Shown: positions 34,198 to 43,017, counted from the first letter of the stretch. The stretch: DNA of 64,000 nucleotides from Hyphomicrobium sp. (GCF_009026145.1 NZ_WBUE01000001.1:295531-359530); one strand, 5' to 3'. Notes: a model not told the origin generated them from the sequence alone. Program-made: numbers and translations.

Positions 34198-36063
34198 ATG
34201 GCCGAGAAGAAGAACGGCGCGGCGAAAGCCAACGGCTCGAAGAAGCCCGGTGCAGCTCCAAGCGTCAAGGGGCACGCATATCCGATCCACGACCACACCT
34301 ACGATGTCGTCGTCGTCGGCGCCGGCGGCGCGGGCTTGCGCGCCACGCTCGGCTGCGCCGAGGCGGGTCTCAAGACGGCGTGCGTGACGAAGGTGTTTCC
34401 TACCCGCTCGCACACTGTCGCCGCGCAGGGCGGCGTCGCCGCCGCGCTCGGCAACATGGGCCCCGACGACTGGCGCTGGCACATGTACGACACGGTGAAG
34501 GGTGCCGACTGGCTCGGCGATCAGGATGCCATCGAGTATCTGTGCCGTCATGCGCCCGCCGCGGTCTACGAGCTCGAGCATTACGGCGTTCCCTTCAGCC
34601 GCACCGAGGACGGCAAGATCTACCAGCGCCCGTTCGGTGGCATGACGACGGAATTCGGCGAAGGCCCGCCGGCGCAGCGCACGTGCGCCGCCGCCGACCG
34701 CACCGGCCACGCCATGCTGCACACCCTCTACGGTCAGTCGCTTCGCTACTCGGCCGAGTTCTTCATCGAGTACTTCGCGCTCGATCTCTTGATGGATCAG
34801 GACGGGGCTTGCCGCGGCATCCTCGCGCTGTGTCTCGACGACGGCTCCATTCACCGCTTCCGTGCCAAGAAGACCATCCTGGCAACGGGCGGCTACGGGC
34901 GCGCGTATTTCTCCTGTACCTCGGCGCACACCTGCACCGGCGACGGCAACGCCATGGTGCTGCGCGCCGGCCTGCCGCTGCAGGACATGGAGTTCGTACA
35001 GTTCCACCCGACCGGCATCTACGGCGCCGGTGTGCTGATCACCGAGGGCGCGCGCGGCGAGGGCGGCTATCTCACCAACGCGCAGGGCGAGCGCTTCATG
35101 GAGCGCTACGCGCCGCACGCCAAAGACCTCGCCTCGCGCGACGTCGTCTCGCGCTCCATGACCATCGAGATCCGCGAAGGCCGCGGGCATGGGCCCGAGG
35201 GCGACCATATCCACCTGCACCTCGACCACCTCGATCCGAAGATCCTGGCCGAGCGCCTGCCGGGCATCACCGAAAGCGCCAAGGTGTTCGCCGGCGTCGA
35301 TCTGCGCCGCGAGCCAATCCCGGTGCTGCCGACAGTGCACTACAACATGGGTGGCATCCCCACGAACTTCCACGGCGAGGTGCTCACCCAGAAGGACGGC
35401 AACCCGGACACGGTCGTGCCGGGGCTAATGGCCATCGGCGAGGCGGCGTGCGTGTCTGTGCACGGCGCCAACCGTCTCGGCTCGAACTCGCTCATCGATC
35501 TCGTGGTGTTCGGCCGCGCCGCCGGGCTGCGCTGCGCCGAGACGATCGAGCGCGGCGCTTCCCATCCCGATCTGCCGGCGGATGTCACCGAGCGCGCCTT
35601 GGCGCGGCTCGACCGTTTCCGCTACGCCTCGGGCGCCACGCCCACTGCCGACCTGCGCCTCAAGATGCAGAAATCCATGCAGGCGCACTGCGCGGTATTC
35701 CGCGACGGCCCGGTGATGGCCGAGGGCATGAAGCAGATTGGCGAGATCTGGAAGGCCTCCGACGACATCCGCGTCACCGACCGCTCGCTGATCTGGAACT
35801 CCGACCTCGTCGAGACATTGGAGTACGACAACCTCATCGCCCAAGCGGCGGTGACGGTGACCGGCGCGCACAATCGCCAGGAGAGCCGCGGCGCGCACGC
35901 GCGCGAAGACTTCCCCAAGCGCGACGACGTCAACTGGATGAAGCACACGCTCGCCTGGGCCGACTACGGCTCCAAGACGGTGCGCCTCGATTATCGCCCG
36001 GTGCACACGCACACGATGACCAACGAGGTCAAATACATCGAGCCGAAGGCGCGCGTGTACTGA
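34198..36063 (+). CDS. sdhA: succinate dehydrogenase flavoprotein subunit
   Basis: Catalytic FAD subunit of complex II. 621 residues, with a Lys/Ala-rich N-terminal extension. Dinucleotide-binding [15 protein letters not shown] is near residue 40, the covalent FAD-attachment His is in [11 protein letters not shown], and active-site regions HFHPTG-type (QFHPTGIYG), [11 protein letters not shown] and REDFPKRDD are present. It is the last gene of sdhCDA; a terminator follows, and sdhB is 5.6 kb away, which is unusual. Confidence 0.97.
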   Translation: MAEKKNGAAKANGSKKPGAAPSVKGHAYPIHDHTYDVVVVGAGGAGLRATLGCAEAGLKTACVTKVFPTRSHTVAAQGGVAAALGNMGPDDWRWHMYDTVKGADWLGDQDAIEYLCRHAPAAVYELEHYGVPFSRTEDGKIYQRPFGGMTTEFGEGPPAQRTCAAADRTGHAMLHTLYGQSLRYSAEFFIEYFALDLLMDQDGACRGILALCLDDGSIHRFRAKKTILATGGYGRAYFSCTSAHTCTGDGNAMVLRAGLPLQDMEFVQFHPTGIYGAGVLITEGARGEGGYLTNAQGERFMERYAPHAKDLASRDVVSRSMTIEIREGRGHGPEGDHIHLHLDHLDPKILAERLPGITESAKVFAGVDLRREPIPVLPTVHYNMGGIPTNFHGEVLTQKDGNPDTVVPGLMAIGEAACVSVHGANRLGSNSLIDLVVFGRAAGLRCAETIERGASHPDLPADVTERALARLDRFRYASGATPTADLRLKMQKSMQAHCAVFRDGPVMAEGMKQIGEIWKASDDIRVTDRSLIWNSDLVETLEYDNLIAQAAVTVTGAHNRQESRGAHAREDFPKRDDVNWMKHTLAWADYGSKTVRLDYRPVHTHTMTNEVKYIEPKARVY

Positions 36064-36097
36064 GCCGACCTTGTGCGCAAAAGCAGACAATTGCATA

Positions 36098-36126
36098 GGG
36101 CCGCTGCTTACAGCGGCCCTTTTTTG
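36098..36126 (+). terminator. rho-independent terminator after sdhA
   Basis: GGGCCGCTG and CAGCGGCCC pair over a CTTA loop and are followed by six T residues. It ends the sdhCDA transcript, so sdhB cannot be co-transcribed with it by simple extension. Confidence 0.93.
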
Positions 36127-36241
36127 TGACGCGCGGGGTTCGCCATCGCCGGAGCAGCATATATACAGTCGCCTATATCGGAGGAGACAGCGGCCCGCCG
36201 GGGTGCCGGCTAAATGCGGGGCGGCTCTGAGTGGGGTGTCT

Positions 36242-37090
36242 ATGCGAACGGTTCTGATTACGGGAACGTCGGCCGGTTTCGGCCTTGTGGCCGCCGTCGA
36301 GTTGGCCAAGCGCGGCTGGCGCGTCATTGCCACCATGCGCAACCTGGAACGCAAGGGCGCGCTCGAGGCGGCCCTCGCACAGGCGGGCGCCGCACATAGC
36401 GTCGATGTCATCCAGCTCGACGTTACCGATGCCGCTTCGATCACGAGGGGCGTCGCCGATACGCTCGCTATCACCGGCGGCTTTCTCGACGCAGTCGTGC
36501 ACAACGCCGGCGTGGCTGCCGGTGGCGCCTTCGAGGACATTCCCGATGCCGAGCTACGGCGGGTCATGGAGACCAACTTCTTCGGGGTGATGGCGCTGAC
36601 GCGCGCGCTACTGCCGACGTTCCGCAAGCAGCGCTCGGGGCGCATCGTCATCATATCGAGCGAGTCGGCCTTCAATGGTCAGCCGGGAAACTCGATCTAC
36701 GTCGCCTCGAAGTGGGCCGTGGAAGGCTGGGCCGAGTCGCTCGCCTACGATGTCGACCAGTTCGGCATCGGCGTGGTGTTGATCGAGCCGGGCCCATACA
36801 TCACCGACATCTGGCAGGCCTCGCCGCGCATCGCGCCGTCGGGCAGCGTCTACCGGCGCTGGAGCGAGAACGTGTTTCGCGCTGGCGACGCGCACGTCGC
36901 TGCCAAGGGCCGCGATCCGCAGGAGGTGGCGGTCAAGATCGCCAACGTGCTGGAGGCGCGCCGCCCGCGCTTCCGTAATCCGGTGCACCGCTTGGCCCAC
37001 TTCACGCACTTTGCGCGCGGCAAAATTCCCAGCCGCTGGCTGCGGCGCTTCGTCGAGACCTACCTCGGCTTGCGGCGCGTGCGCCTGTAG
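36242..37090 (+). CDS. SDR family oxidoreductase
   Basis: 282 residues from the ATG at 36242; the frame extends to 36071 but that part crosses the sdhA terminator. Classical short-chain dehydrogenase: TGTSAGFG cofactor loop (residues 7-14), NNAG equivalent HNAGVAAGG, catalytic Ser in IIISSES and the active-site YVASKWA (YxxxK), and PGPYITDIW after it. The length and C-terminal pattern resemble the retinol-dehydrogenase-like SDRs. Substrate unknown; NAD(P)H preference cannot be decided. It is not clearly part of an operon. Confidence 0.88.
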   Translation: MRTVLITGTSAGFGLVAAVELAKRGWRVIATMRNLERKGALEAALAQAGAAHSVDVIQLDVTDAASITRGVADTLAITGGFLDAVVHNAGVAAGGAFEDIPDAELRRVMETNFFGVMALTRALLPTFRKQRSGRIVIISSESAFNGQPGNSIYVASKWAVEGWAESLAYDVDQFGIGVVLIEPGPYITDIWQASPRIAPSGSVYRRWSENVFRAGDAHVAAKGRDPQEVAVKIANVLEARRPRFRNPVHRLAHFTHFARGKIPSRWLRRFVETYLGLRRVRL

Positions 37091-37228
37091 CTCGATCGCC
37101 ACGGCCGCTCAAGCACTTGCGCCATTGCAGTGCCGCAGCCTCAAATCCCACCAGATTCCTTGCGAGTGTGGTCAGCCTCCGCACCGTTCCCGGGAGGCGC
37201 GTACGCTCAGCTATCAGGAAACGACAAG

Positions 37229-37786
37229 ATGGACACGAGATTGTGCACGCGGCTGGCCTTCGTGGCGGCCGCTTTTTCAGTTCTGGCTGCCCTGCCCGCG
37301 GCAGCCGCCGATGATTGCAAGGACACCGTCAAAGCCGAAGGAAAGCCAGCGACGCTGCGTGACCTCGGCGCCTATCCCAACTCGCTGCTCGCCTGGCGCT
37401 CGGCCGTGAAGGAGAAGTACGGCGGGGAATACAACTCCTGGCGCTATGCGAAGGACGCCAAGGTCGACTGCACCGAGAAGGATGGCCAGTGGACCTGCGT
37501 GCGTACGGCCAAGCCGTGCAAGGACCTGTTGAGCCGCACCCTGGGCGGGGCAGCCGACGCCGTCAAGAAAGACTGCAAGGCGGATTCGCTCAGCTCTTAC
37601 GGCGCGAAGAAGAAGGGCAACAAGGAAGCGGAAGAGCAGGCAATCTTCGGTTGGGAAATCGATACGCGCAAGATGCATGGCAAGGAATGGGCCATGTGGA
37701 CGAACGCCACGGCAACCGATATCGATTGTCACGACGTCAAGGGCGGCATCCAGTGCATCGCCATCGGCACGGCGTGCAAGCCGTAA
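37229..37786 (+). CDS. secreted protein with two Cys-rich repeats
   Basis: 185 residues from the ATG at 37229 (AGGAAA upstream). A signal peptide covers about residues 1-26, cut near AAAADD. I do not recognise the family. The mature protein carries two related units: one with KDAKVDCTEKDGQWTC then KPCK, and a second near the end with ATDIDCHDVKGGIQC then TACKP, i.e. aliphatic-D-C-x7-C-x(5 or 6)-C-K. Each is preceded by a Trp. The pairs are likely disulfide-bonded in the periplasm. It converges with pqqA across a hairpin terminator. Confidence 0.75.
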   Translation: MDTRLCTRLAFVAAAFSVLAALPAAAADDCKDTVKAEGKPATLRDLGAYPNSLLAWRSAVKEKYGGEYNSWRYAKDAKVDCTEKDGQWTCVRTAKPCKDLLSRTLGGAADAVKKDCKADSLSSYGAKKKGNKEAEEQAIFGWEIDTRKMHGKEWAMWTNATATDIDCHDVKGGIQCIAIGTACKP

Positions 37787-37803
37787 GCGGGCATCGCGCT
37801 TAG

Positions 37804-37842
37804 GCCAAAAGAAAAGCGGCGACCGAGCATCTCGGTCGCCGC
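37804..37842 (-). terminator. terminator after pqqA (minus strand)
   Basis: Perfect 12-bp stem GCGGCGACCGAG / CTCGGTCGCCGC at 37816-37842. On the minus strand it is followed by TTTTCTTTTGG, a good U-tract, and it lies 27 bp past the pqqA stop. It may also help to stop the converging plus-strand gene. Confidence 0.9.
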
Positions 37843-37868
37843 TCGTGTATCAGCTAGCTCGGATCGAG

Positions 37869-37958
37869 TTAGATGATGTCGATCTCGGCCGGCATGTAGG
37901 AGGTGACCTCGAGGCCAACTTCCTGCTCGCGAACGGCCGGCTTGCTCCAAACCTTCAT
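37869..37958 (-). CDS. pqqA: coenzyme PQQ precursor peptide PqqA
   Basis: Ribosomally made 29-residue peptide from which PqqE, PqqD and other Pqq enzymes build the redox cofactor pyrroloquinoline quinone. The sequence begins MKVWSKPAVREQEVGLEVTS and keeps the essential pair Glu17-x3-Tyr21 (EVTSY) whose side chains are cross-linked. The ATG follows AGGAGGAAACT, an unusually good RBS, fitting a highly expressed precursor. No pqqB-E genes flank it, so it is either a detached first gene or an additional copy; PQQ-dependent methylotrophs often have such extra copies. It is transcribed alone and ends at a strong terminator. Confidence 0.93.
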   Translation of the reverse strand: MKVWSKPAVREQEVGLEVTSYMPAEIDII

Positions 37959-38242
37959 AGTTTCCTCCTATTGAACACCGGCGAACCGCCTGTCCGCCTG
38001 TTCCGATAACCAGGACCATAGCAAGTGCGTTCGATAAACAGAAATCGCATTTGCGTGATCTCAATATAAGAAAAACTAATCGTCGCGATAAGTTGCTCCG
38101 CGACCGGACGGTCCGCGCGCGATGCAGGCAATTTTAGGCAAACCGTGCGGGCGTCCTTTCCTGAACTCTCAGCTTGTTCGCGTAGCCTGGCATTGTCCGG
38201 TCGTCACGCTGCCGGGCCCAAATCTTTGCAGGGGCCACATCC

Positions 38243-38734
38243 ATGCTTTCGAAATCGCTGCTGTCGGTCGTTGCTGCCGTCGTCGCTGCATTCGCTGCCT
38301 TCGATGTGCCAGCGCTCGCCGCGGAATCCGCTGCGGATATTCCCAAAGATTCCTACTACAAGGATCCGCTGACGGCGACGGAGCGCAGCGGCATCGCCGA
38401 GGAGGAGAACGTCTCCCCCAACGACGGGCAGTTGTCAGTACCGGCGCCTCAGGACGAGGGGGTGATCCCCGATGCCGGCGACAAGGCCGACCGTGAAGCG
38501 GCGACCGAGACGCCGGAGCAGAACCTCGAGCAGGATGTCAACCGCGGAGCAAAGAAGAAGGCTGGCGAGAGCGAGGCCGACGCTATCCTCGATGAGTCAA
38601 AGAAGAACTTCAAGGTCACCAAGAAGGACCTCGCCGGCTGCATGGCGGACTGGGATCCGCAGACGCAGATGAGCAAGGCGGAGTGGGAGGAAAGCTGCCG
38701 CACGACGCTCGAGTATTTCCCGCAAGGCGACTGA
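38243..38734 (+). CDS. secreted hypothetical protein
   Basis: 163 residues with a signal peptide (about 1-27, cut near LAAES). No family recognised. The mature protein is strongly acidic and Glu/Asp/Lys-rich, with a probably flexible middle (about 30-110) and a C-terminal piece KKDLAGCMADWDPQTQMSKAEWEESC, holding two Cys and a W-D-P-x-T-x-M-x(5)-W pattern (split here: DLAGCMADWDPQTQMS, KAEWEESC). The C-terminal motif is reminiscent of short periplasmic proteins of Hyphomicrobiales. It precedes an Ntn hydrolase gene by 74 nt. Confidence 0.7.
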   Translation: MLSKSLLSVVAAVVAAFAAFDVPALAAESAADIPKDSYYKDPLTATERSGIAEEENVSPNDGQLSVPAPQDEGVIPDAGDKADREAATETPEQNLEQDVNRGAKKKAGESEADAILDESKKNFKVTKKDLAGCMADWDPQTQMSKAEWEESCRTTLEYFPQGD

Positions 38735-38808
38735 ACTTCAGAAGCGGCGTGCCCGGGCGCGCGCTGCGGGCCGGGCCGCGCTCGCTATTCTCGGAAAAGG
38801 AGAACAAC

Positions 38809-39909
38809 ATGCTGCGCCGCGCCGTTGCCACGCTGTGTGCGGGCCTGATGGCCACCTCCCCCGGCTTAGCCTGCACGGACGTTCGCCTGATCGCTGGCGA
38901 CGGCTCGCCGGTGACGGTGCGCACCATGGAGTTCGCCATGGACCTCGGCAGCGAGGTGCAGATCATGCCTCGCGGCGCGCAAATGACTTCGCCGGCGCCG
39001 AGCGGCGATGGATTGAGGTGGACATCGAAATACGGCTACGTGGCGATGAACGCCTACGGGATGCCCGTCGCCACCGATGGCCTCAACGAGAAGGGACTCG
39101 GCTTCGGTGCCCTTTATCTGCCGGCGGAGACCAAGTACCAGGACGTGCAGCCGGGCGACGAAACGCGCGCGCTGTCCAACGCCAGCTTCGGCGCCTGGGT
39201 GCTTGGTAACTTCGCGACCGTCAACGAGGTGCGCGCCGCGCTTTCCGGCGTCATCGTTTGGGGCGAGATGGTGCCGCAGCTCGGCTCGTTCTCGCCGCTG
39301 CACTACGTGGTCCACGATGCGAACGGCAAGAGCATCGTCATCGAGTACGTCGACGGCAAGATGCACGCCTACGACAACACTGTCGGCGTGTTGACGAACT
39401 CGCCCACCTACGAGTGGCACCTGCAGAATCTGCGCAACTACGTCAACCTGACGGCGGAGAACGCGCCGCCGGTGAGGATCGGCAATACGACCTACGTCGG
39501 CACCGGCCAGGGCTCGGGGCTGCACGGTCTGCCGGGTGATCCGACGCCGCCGTCGCGCTTCGTCATGGCGGCGGCCACCGCATACCTCGCCGATAAGCCG
39601 AAGGACGCCGCCGAGGCGCTGATCGTCGCCGAGCACCTCATCAACCGCGTCGACATCCCGAAAGGTCTGGTGCGCGACTACGCCGACGGCGGCAAGCCGG
39701 TCGGCGACTACACGCAGTGGACCACGTTCCGCGACCACGCCAACAAGATCTACTACTGGAAGACCTACAACGACCCCGGGCTCAAGGCGGTCGACCTCGG
39801 CCAGCTCGACTTCAGCGCCGGCCAGCCGATTCGCACGCTGAGCATCGCCGCGGCCAAGCCGACGGTGCAGATGGTCGCGCCGCGCGAGTTTTCCACCGCC
39901 ACGCAGTGA
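38809..39909 (+). CDS. secreted linear-amide C-N hydrolase (choloylglycine hydrolase family)
   Basis: 366 residues from the ATG at 38809 (AAAGGAG RBS). N-terminal nucleophile (Ntn) hydrolase: the signal peptide ends SPGLA and the next residue is Cys22, so signal cleavage itself would expose the nucleophile. Supporting residues: RTMEFAMDLGS (the conserved R near the active site), TDGLNEKGLGFGALYL (NEKGL), LTNSPTYEWHLQNLRNY (conserved Asn and NSPxYxW) and TTFRDHANKIYYWKTYNDP. It would hydrolyse conjugated bile-salt-like amides, penicillin V or N-acyl homoserine lactones; the substrate in this organism is not known. Confidence 0.88.
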   Translation: MLRRAVATLCAGLMATSPGLACTDVRLIAGDGSPVTVRTMEFAMDLGSEVQIMPRGAQMTSPAPSGDGLRWTSKYGYVAMNAYGMPVATDGLNEKGLGFGALYLPAETKYQDVQPGDETRALSNASFGAWVLGNFATVNEVRAALSGVIVWGEMVPQLGSFSPLHYVVHDANGKSIVIEYVDGKMHAYDNTVGVLTNSPTYEWHLQNLRNYVNLTAENAPPVRIGNTTYVGTGQGSGLHGLPGDPTPPSRFVMAAATAYLADKPKDAAEALIVAEHLINRVDIPKGLVRDYADGGKPVGDYTQWTTFRDHANKIYYWKTYNDPGLKAVDLGQLDFSAGQPIRTLSIAAAKPTVQMVAPREFSTATQ

Positions 39910-40048
39910 CGATGGCGCCATAGCCGCCTGGATAAGCCCAGCTGGGGCGGCGGTTGGGCTTTGGCGCGCGCACGTTTGCCCCTAAATTCACGAATCGCGC
40001 ACGGATGACCATCTCCGCTGGCCAAATCGCGAACAGGAGGGCGCCAAC

Positions 40049-40363
40049 ATGGGTTGTTCGAAGGCCGTACCGATTGCCCTGGCGGCGCTTTCCGCCCTGG
40101 CTGCTGCCGCTCCCGCCGTCGCCGAGATCAAATGCCAGGACGGCAACCAGCTGGTGCAGGGCAACTGGCTGGCGACGCCCTATTGCCAGGACAAGCTCCT
40201 GGCGCAGGTGGCGAACTCGCGCGGGTTCAAGACCTCGTTCGCAGCCATCCGCAATAATCCCAACCACAAGAAAGAACTCTGCCGGTTCCTGTATACGGAC
40301 ATTCGCGTGCAGATGACCTGCCTCGATGCCGGCGTGCCGGAATACTACGGTGCCGGTCGCTGA
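40049..40363 (+). CDS. small secreted cysteine protein
   Basis: 104 residues with an AGGAGG RBS and a signal peptide (about 1-25, cleavage after AAPAVA). The mature 79 residues hold four Cys in CQDGNQLV, TPYCQDKLL, KELCRFLY and QMTCLDAG, with an aromatic-rich ending. I have seen similar short proteins annotated as hypothetical in Hyphomicrobiales, without a function. The Cys count suggests two disulfides in the periplasm. Confidence 0.75.
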   Translation: MGCSKAVPIALAALSALAAAAPAVAEIKCQDGNQLVQGNWLATPYCQDKLLAQVANSRGFKTSFAAIRNNPNHKKELCRFLYTDIRVQMTCLDAGVPEYYGAGR

Positions 40364-40372
40364 AGGCGGACA

Positions 40373-40786
40373 CTATGCGCCCTCGAGCAGCCTTTCGGCA
40401 TCGGCAATGATGAGCGCATGGTCGAAGGCGAGCGTCTCGGCGCGCCAGTCGGCGACCCATTCGGCAGCCGCCGCGTCATCGCCCGCCGTCACCGCGGCCC
40501 GGCCGACGCGGGCGAGGTAGGCGATAGAGCACGTGTGGCCGCGCGGATCGCGGTAGGGGTCGGAATAGACGCCGATGAGACGCAGCGCGCCAACCTTGAG
40601 CCCTGTCTCCTCGCGCAACTCGCGCCGGCAGGCGTCCTCGACGCGCTCGCCGACGTCGACGAAGCCGCCGGGGAGCGCGTATGAACCTTTGAAAGGATCG
40701 TTCTTGCGGCGGATGAGCAGCACGTAGCCGCGCTCGTCGAACACGACGCAGTCGGCGGTGAGCGCGGGCGTCAAAGGAAAGGGCAT
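40373..40786 (-). CDS. NUDIX hydrolase
   Basis: 137 residues with a complete Nudix box GGFVDVGERVEDACRRELRE (continuing ETGL), matching G-x5-E-x7-R-E-U-x-E-E-x-G-U. RRKNDPFKGSYALPGG precedes it and PYRDPRGHTCSIAY follows; both are typical of ADP-ribose pyrophosphatase-like members. It would hydrolyse a nucleoside diphosphate linked to another moiety, such as ADP-ribose; the substrate is unproven. Converges with the small secreted protein gene. Confidence 0.9.
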   Translation of the reverse strand: MPFPLTPALTADCVVFDERGYVLLIRRKNDPFKGSYALPGGFVDVGERVEDACRRELREETGLKVGALRLIGVYSDPYRDPRGHTCSIAYLARVGRAAVTAGDDAAAAEWVADWRAETLAFDHALIIADAERLLEGA

Positions 40787-40873
40787 GGGTAAACTCTCGA
40801 TGCTGTCGTGCTAAGGGACTAGAAATCCGCCGGTCGTCTGGCAACCGCAATAAGGGCAAAAGGCATTCATACG

Positions 40874-41521
40874 ATGCGGAGCCGCTTCCTGAGGCCGACA
40901 GGTGCAGCCAACCCCATGGCGGACAAGAAACCACAGAACCGGGTAGCGGAGGCCGAGGGCGAGACGCGCCTGGCGCCCGATCCGTTCACGGCGGTACTGC
41001 CGGCCTTGGCCGCTCTCGGCGCCATTGCCTCGATCGCGACCATCAACTGGGCGGCGCAGGAGCGTACGCCCGATCGCTCGCGCGCCAAGCGCAAAGCAGG
41101 GACGGCGTTGCGCGATCTGGAGACCTGCTGCCTCGGCCTGCAAGAGATCTTCCGCCGCTTTCAGCGCAACCCGAGGCTGTTCGCCGGCGAGGGCGCCCCG
41201 GCTTCCTCGCCGCTGAAGTTCGGCGTGCACGGGCCGCGCGTCGGCGCGGATTCGGCACGACTGTTCCAGCAACTCATCAATGACGTCGCCTCCATGCTGG
41301 TGCTCGCCTCGCAAAACGCCTTCGATGTGATGTCGGCGGTCGAGGACGGGGAGATCAATGCGCCCGAGGAGCTGTTCTTTGGCTTTGGCGAGCAGCAGGA
41401 GCGCCTCAACAAGCTCATCCAGGCGCGCGCGACGCTCAAAGCCTCGGTCGACACCGGCGCCGAAGTCGCAGTGCGCCTCACCGAGCTGGTGCGCGAGTTG
41501 AAGAAGCACCGTCCCGAATAG
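40874..41521 (+). CDS. hypothetical protein with one membrane helix
   Basis: 215 residues from the ATG at 40874, or 201 from 40916 (MADKKPQNR); the choice is open. One hydrophobic segment (PFTAVLPALAALGAIASI, about residues 37-55) could anchor it or be an internal hydrophobic helix; the remainder is helical with a Gln/Glu-rich pattern (EELFFGFGEQQERLNKLI, KASVDTGAEVAVRLTE). No known domain is recognised. sdhB starts 124 nt downstream but has its own promoter-like sequence. Confidence 0.7.
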   Translation: MRSRFLRPTGAANPMADKKPQNRVAEAEGETRLAPDPFTAVLPALAALGAIASIATINWAAQERTPDRSRAKRKAGTALRDLETCCLGLQEIFRRFQRNPRLFAGEGAPASSPLKFGVHGPRVGADSARLFQQLINDVASMLVLASQNAFDVMSAVEDGEINAPEELFFGFGEQQERLNKLIQARATLKASVDTGAEVAVRLTELVRELKKHRPE

Positions 41522-41547
41522 CCAAGCACGACGGTCGGGTTTCGCGC

Positions 41548-41598
41548 GTCAACGCGACGCCGGCAGGCGTTGACACGGACATTTCCGCCGTTTCATGT
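41548..41598 (+). promoter_or_regulatory. predicted sdhB promoter with inverted repeat
   Basis: TTGACA (41570-41575) and TCATGT (41593-41598) are separated by exactly 17 nt, a plausible sigma-70 promoter 48 bp before sdhB. GTCAACGC (41548) and GCGTTGAC (41567) form an 8-bp inverted repeat whose right half overlaps the -35 box and could be a repressor site. The -10 is weak, so the assignment is moderate. Confidence 0.5.
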
Positions 41599-41645
41599 GG
41601 AGCCGCGGTACTGCCGGTCGGCGACAGCAGGAAAGTCCACGCTCC

Positions 41646-42425
41646 ATGGTTCACTTCACGCTTCCCCGGAATTCCAAAGTCGTGCGCGGCAAGACCTGGA
41701 ACCAACCCGAAGGCAAGGGCACGTGGAAGGAATTCCGCATCTACCGCTGGGACCCGGAGGGCGATGAGAATCCGCGGCTCGACACCTACTGGGTGGACAC
41801 CGAGCGCTGCGGGCCGATGGTCCTCGACGCCCTCATCAAGATCAAGAACGAGATCGACACCACCGTGACCTTCCGGCGTTCCTGCCGCGAGGGCATTTGC
41901 GGCTCGTGCTCGATGAATATCGACGGGACGAACACGCTCGCCTGCCTCAGGGGCTATGAAGACATCAAGGGGCCGGTGAAGGTCTACCCGCTGCCACATA
42001 TGCAGGTGGTGAAGGACCTCGTCCCCGACATGACCAACTTCTACGCCCAGCACCGCCTGATCGAGCCGTGGCTGAAGACGGATACGCCCGCCCCGCCAAA
42101 GGAATGGCGGCAGTCGCACGAGGATCGCCAGAAGCTCGACGGCCTCTACGAGTGCATCCTGTGCGCCTGCTGCTCGACCTCCTGCCCCAGCTACTGGTGG
42201 AACTCGGACCGCTATCTGGGGCCGGCGGCCCTGCTGCAGGCGTTCCGCTGGGTGCAGGACTCGCGCGACGAGGCGACCGGCGAGCGGCTCGACAACCTCG
42301 AGGACCCGTTCCGACTCTACCGCTGCCACACAATTCTCAACTGCACCAAGGCATGCCCGAAGGGGCTCAATCCCGCCAAGGCCATCGCCGAGCTCAAGAA
42401 GCTGATGGTCGAGCGCCGCGTCTGA
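41646..42425 (+). CDS. sdhB: succinate dehydrogenase iron-sulfur subunit
   Basis: Electron-transfer subunit of complex II. 259 residues from the ATG at 41646. The [2Fe-2S] cluster ligands are in [16 protein letters not shown]; [4Fe-4S] and [3Fe-4S] ligands are in [17 protein letters not shown] and [20 protein letters not shown]. Length is normal. In most relatives sdhB directly follows sdhA; here 5.6 kb containing other genes intervenes, and the gene has its own promoter-like region. A VOC family gene follows after 39 nt. Confidence 0.97.
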   Translation: MVHFTLPRNSKVVRGKTWNQPEGKGTWKEFRIYRWDPEGDENPRLDTYWVDTERCGPMVLDALIKIKNEIDTTVTFRRSCREGICGSCSMNIDGTNTLACLRGYEDIKGPVKVYPLPHMQVVKDLVPDMTNFYAQHRLIEPWLKTDTPAPPKEWRQSHEDRQKLDGLYECILCACCSTSCPSYWWNSDRYLGPAALLQAFRWVQDSRDEATGERLDNLEDPFRLYRCHTILNCTKACPKGLNPAKAIAELKKLMVERRV

Positions 42426-42464
42426 CGCTGCGCACGGGGCAGCAGACGGCTGCCAGGAGGCGCA

Positions 42465-42848
42465 ATGCTCGACCACATCGGCTTTCCGGTCACCGATTTC
42501 ACCCGCTCGAGGGCGTTCTACGTGCGCGCGCTCGAGCCGCTCGGCTATCGCATCATCAAGGAGGTCGTCCTGTCGGAGGACGGTGAGGACGGTTACGCCG
42601 GCTTCGGGCGCGATCGCCCGCAGTTCTGGATCGGCACCGGCAAAGCGCTGGTGGGGCGCTTGCACGTGGCCTTCATGGCCGATAATCGCGCTGCCGTGCG
42701 CGCCTTCTATGCGGCAGCGCTGGCCGCCGGGGGCAAGGACAACGGCGCCCCGGGGCTGCGCCCGCACTACCACGAGAACTACTACGGGGCCTTCGTGCTG
42801 CATCCCGACGGCCACAACATCGAGGCCGTGAACCACCTGCCGGAATAG
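42465..42848 (+). CDS. VOC family (glyoxalase-like) protein
   Basis: 127 residues, an intact single VOC unit: MLDHIGFPVTDFTRSRAFYVRALEPLGY, VGRLHVAFMADNRAAVRAFYAAAL and YGAFVLHPDGHNIEAV (in three parts here: LDHIGFPVTDFTRSRAFY, HVAFMADNRAAVRAFY, AFVLHPDGHNIEAV). The first His and the late Glu are the expected metal ligands. It could be a lactoylglutathione lyase-like or dioxygenase-like protein; no substrate can be assigned. CCAGGAGG is a strong RBS. Confidence 0.85.
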   Translation: MLDHIGFPVTDFTRSRAFYVRALEPLGYRIIKEVVLSEDGEDGYAGFGRDRPQFWIGTGKALVGRLHVAFMADNRAAVRAFYAAALAAGGKDNGAPGLRPHYHENYYGAFVLHPDGHNIEAVNHLPE

Positions 42849-42891
42849 CGCCGGCGGGGCGAAAACAAGCCAAAAAACAGCGAAATTTGCC

Positions 42892-42932
42892 AAAAGAAAA
42901 GACCGGCGGCGCGTTTCGCGACCACCGGTCTT
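42892..42932 (-). terminator. terminator after the histone H1-like gene (minus strand)
   Basis: On the minus strand GACCGGTGG and CCGCCGGTC pair around a second small CGCG/CGCG stem (TCGCGAAACGCG), and TTTTCTTTTGG follows. The same TTTTCTTTTGG tract is found after pqqA. It lies 86 bp past the stop of the gene at 43018. Confidence 0.8.
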
Positions 42933-43017
42933 GAAGGGTTTGAAGGCTGGGCGCCGGAGCGTTCGTCAGCCTTCGATATCGCGCGGAACGAGGGGAACTG
43001 GCGCGTACCCGGCTGCT

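Noticed and set aside
36071..36241. In-frame 57-codon N-terminal extension of the SDR gene
   Set aside because: It crosses the sdhA terminator and lacks SDR homology; the TGTSAGFG loop is already at the N-terminus when the ATG at 36242 is used.
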